Source: Ramazzottius varieornatus
Taxonomy: Eukaryota > Tardigrada > Eutardigrada > Parachela > Ramazzottiidae
Direction: 5' to 3'
DNA: 64,000 nt
NCBI GenBank assembly: GCA_001949185.1
Contig: BDGG01000002.1
Location: 589,783 to 653,782, forward strand
Shown here one piece after another: positions 1 through 11,032 of the stretch. The translations under genes were made by a program, and so were the position numbers. Position 1 is the first letter of the stretch, and every line of letters starts with the position of its first letter. The notes beneath the pieces were generated by a model. The model did no database searches, had not been told where the DNA came from, and saw only the letters and a list, made by a program, of their open reading frames with translations.

Positions 1-1702
1 AAAAATTTGGCGTAACAAAGATGACAAATAGAAACGGAGTGCTGTTAATGCACGCGCCGAAGCTGAACCTGACGTCAGCTTGCATAATTCCACTGGTCCC
101 TGCATGTTTGACCGAAAGAGCGCACCATGATTCGCCTTAGCCACGATCATCTTATGAAGTGGTGCAGCAGAACTTTTTTGGTTTGGTGCGATGTAGTGTC
201 TTCGAACACCGAAACCGAAATTTCGGTGTGAAATCAAACCGAGAATAGTGGTATCAAACCGCTATTCTCGGTTTGATGTTTCCGCATACCGAAACCAAAA
301 TGTGTGGTTTATTTCGGTGTGGTGTGGTGTGATAAAATTGTCCGGCGCATTAGGAAACCAGCAAATCTTTTACATAAGCCTGACCCAAGCTTTCATAGTG
401 GTGCACGTCTAATCACATCATGGATACTAGAGGGGGTAAAGGAACGCTTACGTACATCACGCCAGTCCTTTCATCGATGAAGTCACTGCCGGACTCGCTC
501 CCATTAGTGGCCGTGCTGAAATGGATGACCTTTGGCTGCACGGAGAAACCGGCTGTTCGGCTCAGCCTGACTGATCGAGCCGCTGTGCAGTGACCATGTA
601 TACAGGTACAGTACATGAAACGCCTAAAATGGCTCACTGCAGAGCTACTACCGTAAGTATCGCGCCACGTGGGCAAACGAACATGGCTTACGGGTGGGTA
701 AGGCACGTGACACACAAAGCAGTTCCAGATCGGAATATCCTAATCGTAACTAAACTGACTCTGTCGGGGCGCGGCCTCGGTGCGCTTTAGACCAGTAGTG
801 GTGTTCGTAGTACTGGTGAGTGCCTCAACCGCTTCCATGTTTTACGGCTCTACGGTACACACAGCCTTCACAGCGGCTCCTCTCCCTCCTTCAATCTCTC
901 TGAGCAAATCAAACGCCGCCCCGACAGTCCTTCAAGCTGTTGGTAACACCGAGCGCCAGACAAATGTGACGATTTAACCGTAGCAAGATTAACGCATTTC
1001 GTTTTCGCTAGCTAAGAAACGACCTTGGACTCTGCAGGCCTGTTTATGATGCTTTCACGGCTATCACAATTGCATTTTGCACTTCCACCACCCCACCGCT
1101 GGTAAGTATTTCGCAGTAAGCCTAATCTCTGTATCATCTGCCAATACCAAGTACTTTTGGCCTCCTGGCTAGTTTATCGAATATCTTTTGCGGTTTCTCG
1201 TTTGGCAATAGCCTTCAGATCACTCTGTGCGACACGTTACGTACGAGTACGACCCTGTACGGATTCATACGCGTACATCAAGCTCGAATCTTAAGTAAGA
1301 AGGTTGCGAACGATCAGTTGCCAATCACTATGATCAGCTGATGGTCACCATTAGCGTGACTGGAAAATCCTAAAATCATGATGCCGTAAAAATATGCCGT
1401 GCCTATGTTCGACTGATTGACAGCCGATCGTTAGTAAACTGCTTTCCCATGACTCTGGTTTCATTTGCGCGTATGAGCTGGTACAGGTCGTACATAACGA
1501 CGATCGAAGATCTTTCCCGGTAGGGAGATGATCAAGAGGTCAATCCAACTCGTTAAAACGGCCAAAGCGATCTAAGGAGTATGGCCGAACGGGAATCCAC
1601 AGAGCAGGTCCGAGGAAGCGGCCATGAGGCCGAAAAAACTGGGCGCGAGTAGCTGAAACAGAACTTTATGTTCGTTTGTTTAACGTTTTTTCTCGTTGGC
1701 AG
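1..1702. other. No convincing gene; left-edge flank
   Basis: No open frame here shows a family motif or consistent splice structure. The only ordered structure I see is a perfect 16-bp inverted repeat at 233-248 and 262-277, separated by 13 bp, with CAAACCGAGAATAG in its left arm, inside a stretch rich in ACCGAAA and GGTGTGG words. The bases just before 1703 (pyrimidine-rich, then CAG) look like a splice acceptor for the next gene, so an upstream exon of that gene may lie here unrecognised. Confidence 0.5.
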
Positions 1703-2311
1703 ATGGGGGTGTGGTTTGGTGCTGGTCTCTGCGTCTTTTCTTTCGCGTTCCTCGTCCCTTTCATTTATTACCTTTCCCGTTTCTACACGCAAGGAAGGAC
1801 TGCCAAAGACGGCCGTGGTCAACCATCTATGTTTTCCATAGCACGTAGCTCTATTTTGTCCGGCTTCAGTAGGAGTTCACGCAGATCTTCCGGGCGCAAT
1901 AGTCGCAGATCCTCCAGCCTTTCCAGTCGCAAATCCAGAAATTCTGGGGCTGGCTCGAGAACTAGCAAGTCTGTAGCAAGACCTTCAGCTGCGATTGCTC
2001 TCGGTGCGCGAGGCTCTGTCCCTCCGGCCATTTCGCGCCCATCAGCCCCGTTGCCCCCTGGCGCAAGACCTTCGACACCATCCGCCGCCATACCTCGTCC
2101 AGGCTCGGCAACGGTACCCCCAGTTACTCCCCCAAGATCATCCGCGCCCACAGTAGCAGCTCGACCTTCTGTTCCCTCCCGTGCCTCAGGACCTGTCCGG
2201 TCAATTACCCTTGGAGCCCGTCGCACTGCATCTCGGCCGTCTGCCGCAGCCTTGGCTACGGCCGCTGGCGCGAGTCGACCATCAATTATGGCCCGGCCTC
2301 GTGCCAGATAG
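1703..2311 (+). CDS. Putative single-pass membrane protein with Ser/Arg then Ala/Pro-rich tail
   Basis: A 202-residue frame opens at ATG 1703, directly after a pyrimidine-rich tract ending in CAG, so the start may sit at an exon edge and further N-terminal sequence could exist. Residues about 3-26 are strongly hydrophobic (FGAGLCVFSFAFLVPFIYYL), like a signal anchor. Residues about 45-95 are crowded with RSS/SRRSS words, possible targets of SR-type kinases. The rest is an Ala/Pro/Ser/Arg tail with repeated ARPS-like words. No family was recognised. The low-complexity tail has an open reverse frame too, so coding bias alone is weak evidence. A small membrane or secretory-pathway protein is possible. 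Confidence 0.4.
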   Translation: MGVWFGAGLCVFSFAFLVPFIYYLSRFYTQGRTAKDGRGQPSMFSIARSSILSGFSRSSRRSSGRNSRRSSSLSSRKSRNSGAGSRTSKSVARPSAAIALGARGSVPPAISRPSAPLPPGARPSTPSAAIPRPGSATVPPVTPPRSSAPTVAARPSVPSRASGPVRSITLGARRTASRPSAAALATAAGASRPSIMARPRAR

Positions 2312-2650
2312 GAGTTACCAAAACGATTGCTTCATGCTGCCAAAGATTTCTTGTCGAAACAGCACACTGCTTTTTTTACTCTTAGCGATGTTCTTTCTTT
2401 CTTGTTTTTATCGTTAACGTTGTTGTCTTGTACATTGGTTCCATTTTGGTTTGTTCGTTCCAGGTCTTAGAATATTTATCACGTTTTACTTGTGTTCTCT
2501 GCTTCGTGCCGTCGCTTTTACGGGGCCACATAAAATAATCGGATGGTTGTGTTGGACGGTGGAATTTTTTCTGCGAAAGCATTGTTGATGGGAAACGAGA
2601 AAGAAACTGCTAAACCTGGCACTGCTGCACACTATTCCACCAGTCAGACA
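2312..2650. other. Spacer, nothing recognised
   Basis: T-rich sequence between the putative membrane protein and the 3' end of the fucosyltransferase. I see no exon, RNA gene or repeat. Confidence 0.4.
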
Positions 2651-3919
2651 TCAAAAGGTAAACGTTTTGCACGGGAGGGTTAGCATTTGGCACTTCGCAA
2701 AGCATACAGAGCGAGCACCTATCTGGCTGTAAGAAAACGGGAAGCTAGCGTAATATTGAAATCGGAAATATTTGAAGTATACATCTTTATCGCTTGCAAT
2801 CTCATGCATCTTTTCTGCAAGTTCCTTAATTGAGCTGAAATCCCGCACCGAAAGAGAAGATCCTTTTGGAAAAACTGCGGAGTAATTTGCACCGCCTAGA
2901 AATACCGGTATGGCGTCATACCGGTACATGTACCCGGTAACCGCTTTTTCGGTCACATAGTCCTTGCAAATGCTGAAAATACAAAATTTTTACAGCTGTC
3001 AATTTGTAACTTCGCACGATTTACTATTTTGGAATCGAAAAATCAGATACCAAATTTCGAGTGACCGGAAGACGGACTGTACTTGGCAAAAGTTCTACCT
3101 GTTTTCGAACGCCAGATAAAACTTGTAATTGGCTATCATCTCGTCACATTTGGAGTGGTCCGCTTTTGGGCAGGACATATTTCCGCATGAACCATATACA
3201 TCTACCGGGAAATACTTTGCGAGTTCGTTAATGTAGTTCATCCGGAATGTAATGCAATTAGAAATCATGGCAGCAGCGCCCTTTGTTTTTTTCTCCATAA
3301 AACGTCCATTTCGTTTTGGTCAGCCAGCAGTCGAGGATGGTAGTACTGTAGATATTTATCAGCAATGATATCTGAGTCAAACCGGTAGGTCAGATTATAA
3401 AGATCCCGGATGGGCAGACTAGATGCGTGGTTGGGCGACTCCAAAACGAAGTAGACGTAATACTGTCTAGAGAAACGCTGAGGAGGAAAGTCTCCATAGA
3501 ACGAATCCACTGCATGGAAAATGAGTGCCGAGCTTCTGTTCCATAAGTTACGATCTTCACTCAAGATACAGTTTGACACCGGGCACTTCTTCTGACCTAA
3601 TCGCTTGCCTTCTTTCCCCATGTATGAATTGCTTTGTCCGAAAAACTTTGTCCAGAACAGGATGATTTTTTCAGGTGTCGGTTCATACTTGTCCGACTTG
3701 AGGGGAGGCGTTACTGGTGTTTCGGTTGATGCTTGTTGAATACTTCATTTTGGCGGGAAGCTCATAAAGCAAGCCCGGAACTGAGTCCCGTCTTTGATAG
3801 GCGATCTTGTCAAAGCTCAACGTCCACTTTGTCACTAAAGCAAGAAAGGTTAAACCGCTGGTGAGAAGCAAAATCCCGCATAGTTTAACAGGAACCCTGG
3901 ATCCGGCTTCAGAATGCAT
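2651..3919 (-). pseudogene. Alpha-1,3-fucosyltransferase (GT10), interrupted by two frameshifts
   Basis: GT10 enzymes transfer fucose from GDP-fucose to N-glycan or Lewis-type acceptors in the Golgi. The product starts at ATG 3919 with a short cytoplasmic end and one hydrophobic anchor (GILLLTSGLTFLALVT), typical of type II Golgi enzymes. Family signatures follow in order: ILFWTKFFG, NLTYRFDSDI, VDVYGSCGNMSC, YKFYLAFEN, then after an intron YVTEKAV and AIPVFLGGANYS. The intron runs 3098-2973 and joins cleanly (EN|SICKDYVTEK). The frame breaks twice: near 3701-3708, in a run of G (C on the coding strand), and at the T7 run 3286-3292 (A7 on the coding strand). Both are single-base-sized slips in homopolymers. 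They could be real inactivation or assembly errors, and everything else is well conserved. Confidence 0.85.
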
Positions 3920-4643
3920 ACTGCGTTCTAAATCTCGGAAACAAGCTGTTTCCTTTCTATAACTACGTGAAAACGTAAGAACGCTCCGGTAAATTGTTTG
4001 GCTGAGTCTTCAACTTCATGAAATTCCAAGCAATGGGCGACATGACCAAGAACTTCATTTTTACTATAACTCACTTTCCTATGCCGCTGTCACTCACGAT
4101 ACAGCCCGTTTCGGTAGTTCTCAGCGGTGCTTTTTCTGAATCTGCCGTCGCGAGGTTACATCAAAGTTCAAAGATCTCAGTGTTAACCAAGGCGATAGTG
4201 CTGCCTCACGAATGATTTCTTGTTTAGTAAACGATAGTTCATTTGGCGGAATCTTATCGGTTTCGAGCTAACCAGCAGCTGGCTCTGATTTTCCGGAACG
4301 ATCGTACACTGAGATCGGAATATGACATGTCGGAAGATTCGGAATATGCCATGTCGCTTCTTCGGAGTCAACCTCGCTATGTATATTGATTTTTTATAAG
4401 AGCTGCTGTTTACCAAGAAGTTTCGCAAAAGGCACGAGAAGCTGCCAATCAGGATGATGAGCCAAAGGAATGAAACTACATTAGGAACGCAAAACCCGGC
4501 GTATTTTCAGATCCGTAAAAAGAGAGATTACCACTAAAAATTTCTTCCTCAAAAGCCATCAAAACTTCCTCCAAGAAACATCAAACCCCAGAAGAAGAAA
4601 AAAACCCAAAACCGCTGGTACCATAAATGGAAAATACTTCAAA
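3920..4643. other. Spacer between fucosyltransferase and shugoshin
   Basis: No confident gene. On the minus strand a hydrophobic stretch (LWLIILIGSFSCLL) followed by a basic frame runs from about 4470 to 4183, and an acceptor-like TAG lies just before it. It could be an alternative last exon of the upstream minus-strand gene, but nothing else supports that. Confidence 0.35.
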
Positions 4644-7361
4644 CTATTCATCATCTGCCGCCACTGACTTACTCCGCGTTTCTTGCGTCGCTTTCTTGCT
4701 TGTTCCCTTGCTCGACTCCGTCCGACGTTCCCTACTCGGCGTATGTAGCGACGGCACATTGGCCGGTCGGCGCATCTTGGTGTTTAGACTGGGCTCCTTC
4801 ATGGACTGGATCTTTGCTCGGGCAGCTCGTTGAGGTCGGCCACTCCGCTGACTCAAGGCCAGACTGGCATCACCACTCGACTCATCCAAAGACAGAGTGC
4901 TCAGCGACCTGACGGAGACTTCTTCTTCCTCGTCGGTGTAATCTCTGTCTTGTGAAGCCTCACTGGCCATCAAACTGCGTACCGACGGCAACGATACATC
5001 ACTCTTGGCCCCACTATCATCATCTTCCTCTACCTCGTCGTCACTACTGCCACTACTCGACTTGGCTTCCCCGTTATCCCCCATGGACAAAGTGCGCAGA
5101 CTCAGTCTTGCGCCGACACTCAACCTCGGACTGGCACAGATACCCGTGGGACGTCTGTTGGGCGTTCGATTCTCGACTTTATTCAAAGTCTCGAACGAAC
5201 GCTTTTTATTCCCGACCGTATTGGCCGGAATACACTGTATGTTCTCTTTCTTTTCTTCAGCCTCTTCTGCTTCCTCTTCAACGGTTTCTTGAACTAACTC
5301 GGACGGTAGGGGAATCTCAGGAGAAGTTAAGACCGAAACGTGGCCTAGCTCGGTTGACTGTTTAATTTTAGTTTGTTTTTTGGGCGTCAGTAGTTGGTCT
5401 TTTTCCGGCGAGACTTCTTCTCGACTTTCGTTCTTCGGAGTCGAACGAGCAGGACTTTCTACTTCCGGTTCGGCTTCTTCTTCGACGAGGGTGTTGGCTG
5501 GTGGTGCTGGAGCTCGGACGACGCGGTCTAGTTCGCCGGGTGCGACGCTGTAGCGACGACAATGACGCTTGCCTTCAGTCTTTTTGTGTTGGCTGGAACT
5601 GCCGAACCAGGAGCGGCTGGCTGTTCGAGGAGCTGGTATCGGAGTGGGGTCTTGTTCTTCGTTCAAAGGATAACACTTGACTTCGTCGGGATAGTACTTG
5701 ACGTGACGGAGAGTGGACGAGTAGGAACGGAGAGGCAGAGCCAGCTCCGTGGCAACACGTCGAACACCTGCAATCAGCAGCTTTACAATAAACACATACT
5801 TCGGAGAAATTCAGCCAGCTGAAACTTGAAACTGGCGAGAAAAATCAAAATTTCCCATAACTATACAAAGGTATTTCGTAAACATTTGGACGAAGATAGG
5901 TAAAAAGGAATAAGACATCTATCAGAACTTCTTTCAGAATGTTCTAAAATAATAAGAAACTGACCGATATTTTGTCGGAATTGGATTTTTGTGGAAAGCA
6001 AAGAAGATTTGAAGCACGGGAAACGGAACGAACCGGATCATTATCCCCATTTGCGCATATTTTCAGCCAACGACACTGACAATGTAGCGCCACTTGGAAA
6101 AAAACAGTCAAATTCGACAAGATAGTTTTCCCAAGTGACGCATGCCTGTGGCCGGTAACATAACAAATGTGCGCCTTTTGAGACGACGATCCAGTTTCAT
6201 TTGCCACTGATTTTTACCTATATCCCGTTCCTATTATCGCGGATTGCCGGAATTTAGAGGGAAAACTTCGAAGAGTTTTCCGTGATAAGTGTCTACGGTA
6301 AAAAGTGTTCGAGCTCATACCCGGAAGGCCGTCAGCGATACGCCGGTAACCTGGAAGGAACTGCGTAAAGTTGGTGGTCTGCAATGGGAAAAAGCATCGT
6401 CAATCTTACAGCAAAACGAACTTAACCTATTTACCAAATTACCATTCCGTTATGAATTACGGGCTTCTGCGTCATTGTAGGAGTTTGACAGATAGAATTT
6501 TCTATGTTTAGACTATCTTACCGCGATACCGTGAGCCTCCATGTGGACCAGCGCTTGAGCATACTTTCGCTGAAAGTCTTCCAGTTTGACGGATATCTCA
6601 TACAGATCCAGCCTGAAACAAAAGGTATACAGCCAGTCAAGAGCGTAATCAGCTTGAAACTGGCGAGAGAAATCAAATTTCACATAACTATAGAAAGGTA
6701 TTTATAGCGTGAATTAGCTTGCCCGGAAGTAAAACCAATGGTCAAACCAGAAAACTCTGAACTTACTCAGCCCGATAAATCTCGTTGACGTGATTCTGGT
6801 AATACGCCCTCTCTCCCTTCAACTTTGCATTCTCTCTGGTCCATTCGTTGTTATTGGCTTCCGCTCGCTTGAGGTACTCTAGGAGTTTGGGATCTGTCAA
6901 GAAAGTAAAGAGCATCGATGAGAAAACAGGTACCGTGTAAAGACCGCGTAGCTGTAATGGAGGGAGGAGCTTCGCGTTCAGGCTGTTCAGTGAAAACAAA
7001 CTCGTTCAACTGATTTAGCACGGCCCTGACTGACGACAACTTCAATCAACTAACTTGATTAAGTGTAAATATTACCTTGCTCGTAGTGGATTATCTTGAC
7101 GATTTCTTTTCTGGCCGGTACTGCATCCATCGACCTTCCCTCTTCCAGCCGTTTTCTGGCGGTGTTGTACCCAATACGGAACAGGCGAAAGCGACGATAC
7201 AGCTTGAGAAAACGCGAACGGCGATGGCGCTTGCGATCTCGTCGGGCACGAGTCTGGTAAGTGAAGGCGTATTTACAGGTGGCCGTTGAGATCTGGGGAA
7301 TCTTTCCTGCTTGCTTGATCGTCTTGTCGCGTCTAGGCTTAGGAGCAGGTGAGTGAGCCAT
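4644..7361 (-). CDS. sgo: Shugoshin (centromeric cohesin protector)
   Basis: Shugoshin recruits PP2A to centromeres and shields cohesin from cleavage until anaphase. My five-exon model is 7361-7076, 6893-6767, 6612-6522, 6378-6321 and 5767-4644. It totals 1686 bp, or 561 residues, with matching phases. Two family hallmarks are present: an N-terminal coiled coil (NNEWTRENAKLKGERAYYQN, about residues 110-130) and the basic C-terminal SGO motif MKEPSLNTKMRRP, about residues 510-522. The middle is disordered, acidic and Ser-rich. Residues 1-95 are unusually basic and precede the coiled coil, longer than in vertebrate Sgo1. The exon 4 donor (GTATGA at 6320) is the weakest junction. Intron 4 carries a palindromic MITE. 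A consensus donor GTAAGT inside the last exon (around 4672) is assumed unused. Confidence 0.85.
6030..6185. mobile_element. Palindromic MITE, 2 hairpins (shugoshin intron 4)
   Basis: Two diverged copies of the CAAGTGGCGCACG / CGTGCGCCACTTG stem, separated by an AAATTCGACAAGATAG spacer. Confidence 0.65.
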
Positions 7362-8228
7362 TACAGAGATATCTGTGGAAAATCAACGAGGCGTTGGAAG
7401 CACGTTTGAAGCAAAGTTATCGAGATGACTTACGTGATGGAATGAAAATCAAAAAGCAGCCATCATGGCCAATCCAACTCCAGCGACGATTCTTAGCGAA
7501 AGTAACGGCTGCTCAAAGGACGATCCATAACGCTGAACTCCGGGGATTGTGACATGCTAGTGTTCCTACAGTAGCACAGGAGAGGTCGATGCAGACTGGA
7601 GAAATCAAAGCAGATAATTGCATCGACCAGAATGCAGCATTCAACCATGGAAAATTCGAAGAGTCTAAGACTGATGTCGATGCGTTGATTGAGCTCGCTT
7701 GATTGACCCTGTCAGTCCTATAATGGTGACGTCAGCGAACTGGAAGAGGCTTGTCGTAGGTGGCGCCAGCTGTCACTGTCTTACTGTTATCCACTTGGTC
7801 AGTCCGCACAGTTTGCAAGGCTATTTGGTTTTTCTGTGATTTATTGACCGGTCTTTCGAGCAAAACGAAACACTTTTTATTGGGTTTTACATTTCCATTT
7901 TTCAGGTGCATTCGCGGAAAATAACAAGCGGTGCAAAAACAACGTCACAACTGAGGTAAAGCAAAACGAGCGAAAAAAACAAACCAAGCAGTAAAACTAT
8001 TTTTGGAATTTTACATTTGGTTATTTTTCTAGCTGCAAACGCAGAAAACAAGTGCAGCGTGGGGAAAGCAATGACGCAACTGAGGTAAGGTAATATCAGC
8101 AAAACAATTCGTAAATTTGTAAAAACTCTTTCGAACACGCCAGCGTGTCCGAAAATAATAACAATAAAACTCTTCGATCGCATATCGAAATCTATCATTT
8201 TCCATCGAACTAAGTCTTGCTTGAGATT
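7362..8228. other. Intergenic, with an exon-like tandem duplication
   Basis: A plus-strand frame of 67 codons (7349-7552) has no recognised homology. The notable feature is a 127-bp tandem duplication at about 7880-8090. Each copy carries a T-rich tract ending in AG, a roughly 50-bp block, then GTAA: 7906-7955 and 8033-8084. Confidence 0.4.
7880..8090 (+). repeat. Diverged tandem duplication with splice-like borders
   Basis: Two copies offset by 127 bp share TTTTACATTT, a T-rich run, an AG, a block ending in CAACTGAG and then GTAA. The blocks are 50 and 52 bp, so they would not preserve the same phase if swapped. Read in their best frames they give similar peptides (AFAENNKRCKNN and ANAENKCSVGKA). 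No parent gene was found. Confidence 0.5.
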
Positions 8229-9315
8229 CTAGACGGTGTTTTGAACAGGCTTCAAGACGACATCGACCATTTCCTCCTTACCGCGACGGTTGTCCATGTC
8301 AACTCGACGACGACCGCCCCGGCCGGTGTGATGCTTCATGCCGCCCTTGTGTCCCCAGCCGCGGTGCTTGTTGCCCCATCCTTGATGTCGGCTACCCCAG
8401 CCCATGGGCATGCCTTCGTGACGACGATGGTGAGCTCCATCCAAACCCAGACCGAAGGCCGACATTTCATCATCGTTCATGGCAGTTTTGTTCGAACCTG
8501 CAAGTATAATACTCCGGAGTCAGATAATACTTCGAATACGCCATCAATGAATCGCTTCTCTTTCACCATTAAAATTGTTCTGAAAGCTTTCCGCCATATT
8601 TTCATTTTTTAGTAATGAGAGCTCGGCAAACAAGCGAATCAGACCGCTTTTCCAAGTGGCGCACGTTGTCGGTTGTTTTAGACAAGATTGTGCGCCACTT
8701 GAAAAAACGATCTGTTCGACTTCGAATGCCGAGAATGAAATCCTACTATGAACTGCAAAGCTGAAACCACCTACCCATTGCAGGAACGCGATCGGTAGAA
8801 CGATCGGGTTCATCCAAGTCAACATCTTCATCCCAAAGGAAGCCCCTAAGGCCGCCCAAGCCCAGTCCACCGAGACCTACAAAGAAGAGAACACGAATGA
8901 ATATCGTATGTCGTACTGTAGCATCAAGTATTTCAAAAGTGTAAGGCGGAAGTCCATAGTTGATAGATACAGAAAGCTTACCTCCGTAGAAGCCCCCATA
9001 ACCCAATCCACCATAGCCCAATCCGTAGCCGTAGAGTCCACCCAGTCTGCCTAGACCAAAGCCCAAGCCGCCCAGTCCCAAACCGCCGAATCCTAACCCT
9101 CCAAGGCCGAAACCACCAAAGCCCAGACCGCCGAGACCCAGACCTCCAAGCAGGAAACGAGCATCGGGGGACGCCTGATCCGCTGCAGCTAACTTGACAT
9201 CGACCGTGGGATCCTTCTTGGACGTACTAGGGGATGTGGAGTCATAGACGACGCAAGCGACCGAACCTAGAAGGACCAGTAAACCCGCTGAACTGCGAAG
9301 TACGGCAGACTTCAT
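8229..9315 (-). CDS. Secreted Gly-Leu-rich protein with His-rich C-terminus
   Basis: Three exons (9315-8982, 8876-8775, 8497-8229) join in phase 1 both times and give 234 residues. The N-terminus is a clear signal peptide (LLVLLGSVACVVY). Residues about 55-115 are repeats of GLGLGG and GFGG, later GYGLGYGG. Exon 2 adds an acidic segment (WDEDVDLDEPD). Exon 3 is rich in His, Gly and Trp (RHQGWGNKHRGWGHKGG) and ends basic. Such composition is typical of structural secreted proteins of cuticle, egg case or glue, and the His-rich end could bind metal. The specific role is unknown. The neighbouring gene on the same strand has the same build. A TATAAAA lies about 100 bp upstream. Intron 2 holds one palindromic MITE. 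Confidence 0.8.
8619..8735. mobile_element. Palindromic MITE, 1 hairpin, near full length
   Basis: Outer arms GAGCTCGGCAAACAA and TTCGAATGCCGAG enclose the core stem (8653-8701). It sits in intron 2 of the Gly-Leu-rich gene and shows the complete element architecture. Confidence 0.75.
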
Positions 9316-9416
9316 GGTGAGTGACAGGTAACGACAGGAAAATTTAAAAAAATTCAGCCGTGAAAATCGTCGTCGGCTGAACTGATGAAATGGTCTGCAG
9401 GTTGTTCTCTTCGGGT

Positions 9417-9423
9417 TTTATAC
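9417..9423 (-). promoter_or_regulatory. TATA box for the Gly-Leu-rich gene
   Basis: TATAAAA on the minus strand, about 100 bp upstream of the ATG at 9315, a plausible distance for a start site and short leader. Confidence 0.5.
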
Positions 9424-10250
9424 CTGTCGAGCCTTCTGAGTGGAATTCCAGGCCGTGGAATGTCAACCGGACCTTAGGTAACTTGAAAGGTCTTCTGTTG
9501 TGCTGCAGGTATTGTGGTCACGGGCGAACAATCAAAGAGGTCCGGTCGTGATGGGTTGTAATACTTTCAAAGTTCTGCCTTTGTTTTAGCAGGAGACGAA
9601 CAGCACACGTGAAAAAATGAGCATTCGTTTCTTCTCATGGACTGAGCCGACGTTTTCGGGGAAGTCGAATTCCTGTAAATTCAATCCCCGCTCCTTTGTG
9701 TAATCGAATTTCGCATTTCTGTCACACGGTCTAACTTTTCACACCAAAGAACGTTTTCCGATGACAGAGTAATTAATGAAAATTTATTTGTCGAGTTTTC
9801 TTGCCTGGTGCTAGAGATTACATTCACACATAACAACAGGTGAAACAGAAAACAGTACCAAAGTATAAACAGGATCCAACATCGTAGTACAAAAACCGAT
9901 GACGAACTCTACTACCAGTCTTACAAAAATAAATGACGTAAAGGAATACTCCCAGTCTCCAGAATCGAGAGATGGAAAAATGTGAAGAAACATTTTAGTG
10001 GTCAAGTATGTATAAGTGAAGGGAAGTTGCATTGATGCAAATACAAAGAAGTTACGGATCACAATACGGTGCAAGCATCAACCTAGGTTTCATTTTTATA
10101 GAAGNNNNNNNNNNNNNNNNNNNNNNNNNNNNNNNNNNNNNNNNNNNNNNNNNNTAGCCGTGGCTAAAAGTATTTTAGCTGCTTTAGCCGCGGCTAAGAA
10201 CGGCTAAACGTTTAGCTTCGCCGAGCCTTCTATATTCGTTTTAGTGTTGA
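9424..10250. other. Spacer with assembly gap
   Basis: No gene seen. A 50-bp run of N (10105-10154) sits beside a self-complementary stretch with repeated TTAGCCGCGGCTAA-type words (10155-10207). Palindrome and repeat content may explain the gap. Confidence 0.5.
10105..10154. other. Assembly gap (50 N)
   Basis: Run of N. The round length suggests a placeholder, so the true missing length is unknown. Confidence 0.95.
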
Positions 10251-11032
10251 TCAAGTCACAAGTGGATCGCCAAACGTGATGTTGACATTGGGTGCCGGTG
10301 ATCCCATCGAGTTCTTTATGGCTTGCGGTAAAGGCTGGTCGACGTTGGTGAACTTGACCAGACGAGAACCCTGAGTGATCCCGGTAAGAGGATTCGTGTC
10401 CGTAATCAAACCGTCTGCAACCAGCAAAGCTCAAGTTTTCATTCACGAAAGGAATGGAAGCTCGGCAAAATCCTGAGAGTATCTTTCCATGTGGCGTACG
10501 TTCTTGGTGTTAATGGCTGGAAGCGTGCGCCACCTGCATCAATCTTGCCGAGTTTGATTTTTCCCAAGTGGCGCACATTTTCAGTGTTATTTACCGGGAA
10601 CGTGCGTCACTTGGAAAACTGATCTTGTCGAGTTTCTATTGCCGCGCTCGAGGATTTTGTCTGGCCGTTTCTTGTTGACCATGTTTGAGTAGAACCTACA
10701 TCCGGCTCCCCACGGTCCAAGTCCAGCTAGGCCATAGAAACCAGGGTAGCCTGTCCCCAGACCGATGCCACCCATCCCATCGCCTATCCCGTAACCACCC
10801 TGGACAGGAACCAGCAACTGTCGGGAAGTGGCGTGAAGTGGCTCTTTGCTGTCCATCGTATCTGCAGTGATATTAGGGTAAGCATTAGAATTATCGCCGA
10901 AGAAGGGCAGCAAATCAATTCCGGAGGTGAAGACTTACCTATCACGCGCGTTCTATCTTCCGCTGAAGTTGTAATCATGCATAACGTTGTCGCGAGCATT
11001 GCGGCGATAAGTTTTTCCATGCGGCGAACCAT
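10251..11032 (-). CDS. Secreted Gly/Tyr-rich protein, paralogue-like neighbour
   Basis: Three exons (11032-10939, 10861-10700, 10414-10251) join with phase 1 at both introns and encode 139 residues. The start MVRRMEK is followed by a hydrophobic signal (AAMLATTLCMITTSA). Exon 2 has a glycine-rich core (GGYGIGDGMGGIGLGTGY). Exon 3 is a mixed-composition tail ending NVNITFGDPLVT, with an N-glycosylation sequon (NIT). It shares strand, exon number, intron phases and a glycine-rich centre with the gene at 9315-8229, but sequence similarity is limited to low-complexity parts, so common descent is only likely. Intron 2 holds two MITE hairpins. An extracellular structural role is plausible. Confidence 0.75.
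10455..10650. mobile_element. Palindromic MITE, 2 hairpins (intron of Gly/Tyr-rich gene)
   Basis: Stems at about 10488-10535 and 10563-10615, with GGAAGCTCGGCAAA at the left and GATCTTGTCGAGTTT at the right. Confidence 0.75.

Noticed and set aside
780-977. 65-codon frame with a hydrophobic start
   Set aside because: It begins at GTG rather than ATG, has a donor-like GTGAGT inside and shows no family.
1819-2226. Minus-strand 135-codon frame
   Set aside because: It is the mirror of the low-complexity Ser/Arg/Pro coding frame on the plus strand.
4627-5365. Plus-strand frames in the shugoshin last exon
   Set aside because: They are shadows of a biased disordered coding region whose true frame holds the SGO motif.
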